Shown here: one piece after another, positions 5,812 through 7,929 of the stretch
Layout of the letters: each line of letters starts with the position of its first letter
Numbering within the stretch: the stretch's first letter is position 1
Source of the DNA: an uncultured Chloroflexota bacterium
GTDB taxonomy: Bacteria; Chloroflexota; Anaerolineae; Aggregatilineales; Phototrophicaceae
Direction of reading: 5' to 3'
Assembly (NCBI GenBank): GCA_937864975.1
Contig: CALMDI010000636.1
Span: 1-7,929, forward strand
Length of the DNA stretch: 7,929 nt
Program-made: the position numbers and the translations under genes
The notes under the pieces: generated by a model
The model's database searches: none
Told to the model about the DNA's origin: nothing
The model's input: only the letters and a program-made list of their open reading frames with translations

Positions 5812-6175
5812 ATTGAGGTTCGTGTTCACGTCGCGCGAGCAGCGTTTCCAGGGGAACAGGCGTCTCCGACGCCGACAGCCGCGCGCGAAGCTCGTCTAAC
5901 TCCTCGTCGCTCAGCGTGTCGATCATCCGGCGCACGCGAGCAGAGCCGGTACGCTTTGCTTTTTCGTCGGAAACGTCCAACGCGCCACGCGCCCCCGCCG
6001 TCCAGATCGAGTGCGTGCTCCCTGCCGCGGTGATCATGATGATGGCGACGAGAGGGATCATGCCTCCGCCGTCAACGCTCCCCTGTGTCGCCTCCACGAT
6101 AAAAGGCAGCGCAATCCAGATCACCGAGGTCGCGATCAGGCGGGCAACATTAGAGACCATAAGATTCGACATCAT
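5810..6175 (-). CDS. Small two-helix membrane protein of unknown function
   Basis: I do not recognise the family. The 121-residue protein has two hydrophobic segments, about residues 8-27 (VARLIATSVIWIALPFIV) and 39-58, joined by a short Gly-rich turn (GSVDGGG). A roughly 60-residue charged tail follows, in which RVRRMIDTLSDEELDELRARL (split around residues 80-100) should form an amphipathic helix. The basic residues after segment 2 (RGAL...EKAKR) suggest that the tail is cytoplasmic. AAAGGG precedes the start at a suitable distance. Two adjacent ATG codons (6175 and 6172) could both serve. The gene lies downstream of the VanW-type gene but is separated from it by a terminator, so it probably has its own promoter, which I could not identify. 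It ends at the convergent terminator. Confidence 0.8.
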   Translation of the reverse strand: MMSNLMVSNVARLIATSVIWIALPFIVEATQGSVDGGGMIPLVAIIMITAAGSTHSIWTAGARGALDVSDEKAKRTGSARVRRMIDTLSDEELDELRARLSASETPVPLETLLARREHEPQ

Positions 6176-6238
6176 CAGGCATCCCTTTCAAGCATCAGGT
6201 TACTGACAATACGCGCAATCCTGCGGCGCAGTTGCAAC

Positions 6239-6267
6239 AAAAAGGCGAACCCAATGGTTCGCCCTTT
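6239..6267 (-). terminator. Rho-independent terminator of the VanW-domain gene
   Basis: Read on the - strand, GGCGAACC (6263-6256) and GGTTCGCC (6251-6244) form a perfect 8-bp stem with a 4-base loop. The stem is extended by AAAG/CTTT pairs around one mismatch and is followed by five T (6243-6239). It begins 25 bases after the stop codon of the VanW-domain gene. Confidence 0.88.
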
Positions 6268-6291
6268 GACTGCACATCAAACTGCCAACGG

Positions 6292-7929
6292 CTAGGCGTT
6301 CGGCGCCTCGCCTGGCGCAACCTGAATGATCGCCCCCCACGGCTCGTACCGGCTGACAAATTGATCGCGGTCGAGTTCGTTGCCGTTCTGATCGAGAATA
6401 ATCCGTGTCACCGTCACGTCCGACCCCTGCGCCGCCCAGTCCACCTGAACCGACTGCCCCGGTTGCAAATCCGGGTTCACTTCGTAGCGCGTGGGCGCGG
6501 GCGGCTGCACGTTAGTAATCACCGGACCTTCTTTTACCACCTGACGTCCGGGATTCGTGCTGTAAAAGCGGAACTGGACCGAGCTTTGACCTGGGTAAAC
6601 CGACGTCTCGATCAGCAGATGATAGGGCGTATCGTTCAGAAAGCGGAAGTCGAGGTCGGGCGTGTAAATCGCCGCGTCCATGCCGACGCCTTCGCCCGCG
6701 CGGTAGTAGCTCACGTCATAGCCGTGCGCGTAGCGTTCCAGCATCGGGAACCCCGCGTAGAACGCCGCCTGAAACACCGTCGTGCTGACCTGGCACACGC
6801 CGCCGCCGACGCCATTCACCGTGCGCCCGCCGACGATGACCTTCCCTTCGACAAAGCCCGATTCCGGCGTGATGTCGCCCACCCACTGGTTGAACGAAAA
6901 TTCCTCGCCGGGCGGAATGATGATGCCGTTAAAGCGGCTCGCCGCCTGCGCGATGTTGTCGCGGCGGGGCTGCGTCGAGCCGCTGTAGTACGTCGTCGCC
7001 TGGCTGACCATCTCGGTAATACCCAGCTCGGCAGCCGTCACGCTTTCGTGATAGCGGGGCAGCGTATAGTCGAACGCCATCATCACGGTTCGGTTGCCCT
7101 GCTGAAACACGCCCTGTTCCATGCGTCCAAGCGTCTGCGCCACGTTGAGCGACCGCCCCGACACGCTCGGCTGAACGACCTCAAGCTGACCCGCGTTCTC
7201 GTCAAACGTAAAGCGCGCGTCCCTCGGCGTCGTAATCAGACCCGGCGCGAGTGATTCCAGGTATCCGGCGAACACGGTCATATCCAGCGTCACGTCGAAA
7301 ACAAAGGTGCCGTCGCCGTTATCGACCAGTTCGGGCTTGAGCAGGCGCGCGATCTGCTCGACCGTCGCCGACCAGGGACCCAGCGATGCGCCCGTGCTGT
7401 CTTCCGCGACCAGCGTGATCGGGCTGGAAAGCGCCGTTTGCGCCTTGCGCGCCGCCGCTTCCGCGTCCCAGATGCGCGGCGCCGCCTCCTGCACCACGAG
7501 CGACACTTCCGCGCCCGTGCCCAGATTCAGGATCGTCTCGTCCAGGCGGCTCAGCGTTGCCAGAATGTCCACCGTGCGCCCGCTCTGGCTCGGCGTGCTG
7601 ATCACGTTCGTGCCGTCAATCGTCAGCGTCGCGTCGACCGGCGGGCGGTTAATTTCCTGCGCGACCGACATCAGGCGCTGCACGGCGACCCGCTGGTCGT
7701 AGCGCACTTCCGGCGACACCGGATGCCCGTTCAGCCAGTAGAAGAATTGATCGATCACGTCGAAGACGAGGTTGCCGCGATGCCCCGCCAGCGCCGCCTC
7801 GACCGCCGTTGCCTGTGCGTCGAAGGTCACGCCAAGCTCGCCCGCGCTGACCTGCCAGAAGCGGTCGCCATCGCGGAAGGTAAACACGGCATTGTCGTCG
7901 TAGGTGAATGCACCTTCGAGCGTCTGCCG
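6292..7929 (-). CDS. VanW-domain surface protein (YoaR-like; N-terminus outside window)
   Basis: Probable cell-envelope protein that binds or modifies peptidoglycan; the biochemical role of VanW domains is not established. About 545 residues are visible and the frame stays open to position 7929, so the true start, with any signal peptide or membrane anchor, is outside. A GTG at 7887 is only an internal codon. Domains from the visible N-terminus are: two peptidoglycan-binding-4-like repeats (about 7500-7929 and 7150-7460; motifs LTIDGTNVISTPSQSGRTVD and QLEVVQPSVSGRSLN), the VanW domain (about 6600-7000), and a G5-like C-terminal domain (about 6300-6480). Hallmarks of VanW are all present: RRDNIAQAASRFNG, IPPGEEFSFN, GGGVCQVSTT (Cys codon at 6793-6795), ERYAHGYDVSYY and GMDAAIYTPDLDFRFLN. 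The gene ends at its own terminator. VanW is named from some vancomycin resistance clusters, but most VanW-domain proteins are unrelated to resistance and there is no other van gene here. Confidence 0.93.
   Translation of the reverse strand, partial: RQTLEGAFTYDDNAVFTFRDGDRFWQVSAGELGVTFDAQATAVEAALAGHRGNLVFDVIDQFFYWLNGHPVSPEVRYDQRVAVQRLMSVAQEINRPPVDATLTIDGTNVISTPSQSGRTVDILATLSRLDETILNLGTGAEVSLVVQEAAPRIWDAEAAARKAQTALSSPITLVAEDSTGASLGPWSATVEQIARLLKPELVDNGDGTFVFDVTLDMTVFAGYLESLAPGLITTPRDARFTFDENAGQLEVVQPSVSGRSLNVAQTLGRMEQGVFQQGNRTVMMAFDYTLPRYHESVTAAELGITEMVSQATTYYSGSTQPRRDNIAQAASRFNGIIIPPGEEFSFNQWVGDITPESGFVEGKVIVGGRTVNGVGGGVCQVSTTVFQAAFYAGFPMLERYAHGYDVSYYRAGEGVGMDAAIYTPDLDFRFLNDTPYHLLIETSVYPGQSSVQFRFYSTNPGRQVVKEGPVITNVQPPAPTRYEVNPDLQPGQSVQVDWAAQGSDVTVTRIILDQNGNELDRDQFVSRYEPWGAIIQVAPGEAPNA

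Noticed and set aside
6292..7254. Long + strand open frame opposite the VanW-domain gene
   Set aside because: Its product is rich in Arg, His and Ala, as expected for the antisense of a GC-rich gene. The - strand frame carries full VanW motifs.
6292..7929. VanW as sign of a vancomycin resistance cluster
   Set aside because: No ligase, dehydrogenase, dipeptidase or two-component regulator of the van type is present; VanW-domain proteins are common without resistance.
1..7929. Mobile element, CRISPR array or phage genes
   Set aside because: No transposase, integrase, terminal inverted repeats, regularly spaced repeats or phage structural genes were found on either strand.

Overview
The window is GC-rich, densely coded bacterial DNA with seven genes: four complete on the + strand, one complete on the - strand, and two - strand genes cut by the window edges. 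Gene content (a PP2C phosphatase, a VanW/YoaR-type surface protein, a BtrH-like protein, small hypothetical membrane proteins) and GC-rich codon usage would fit a Chloroflexota chromosome, perhaps the Anaerolineae side. That is an impression without any marker gene, so confidence is moderate to low. Nothing marks a mobile element, phage, CRISPR array or RNA gene.

Left part (1-2410). A - strand PP2C-type Ser/Thr phosphatase (its C-terminus lies beyond position 1) is divergent from a + strand protein with a degenerate protein-kinase fold. The AT-richer stretch between and just inside them (about 415-650) holds a promoter for the phosphatase, nested palindromes at 497-535, and an 11-bp perfect inverted repeat at 597-631. 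That repeat may be a leader hairpin if the kinase-like protein really starts at 653. A four-helix membrane protein of unknown function follows and ends at a textbook intrinsic terminator.

Middle part (2411-5811). Three + strand genes each have their own -10-like element: a BtrH_N/DUF4872-type protein that seems to have lost the catalytic Cys and His of its fold, a kynureninase-like fold-type-I PLP enzyme with Asn in place of the usual cofactor-binding Asp, and a pterin-4a-carbinolamine dehydratase with a short C-terminal SFPASDPP tail. A G-run repeat, able to form either a hairpin or a G-quadruplex, separates the first two. A strong terminator ends the block.

Right part (5810-7929). Two - strand genes converge on the middle block: a small two-helix membrane protein and a long VanW-domain protein with peptidoglycan-binding-4-like repeats and a C-terminal G5-like domain. 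The VanW gene has its own - strand terminator and runs off the right edge.

The genes mostly look like independent transcription units, not one pathway. The best candidates for something unusual are the phosphatase/divergent-kinase pair with its palindromic control region, and the two neighbouring proteins with substituted active-site residues. I do not see convincing evidence of a complete new system.
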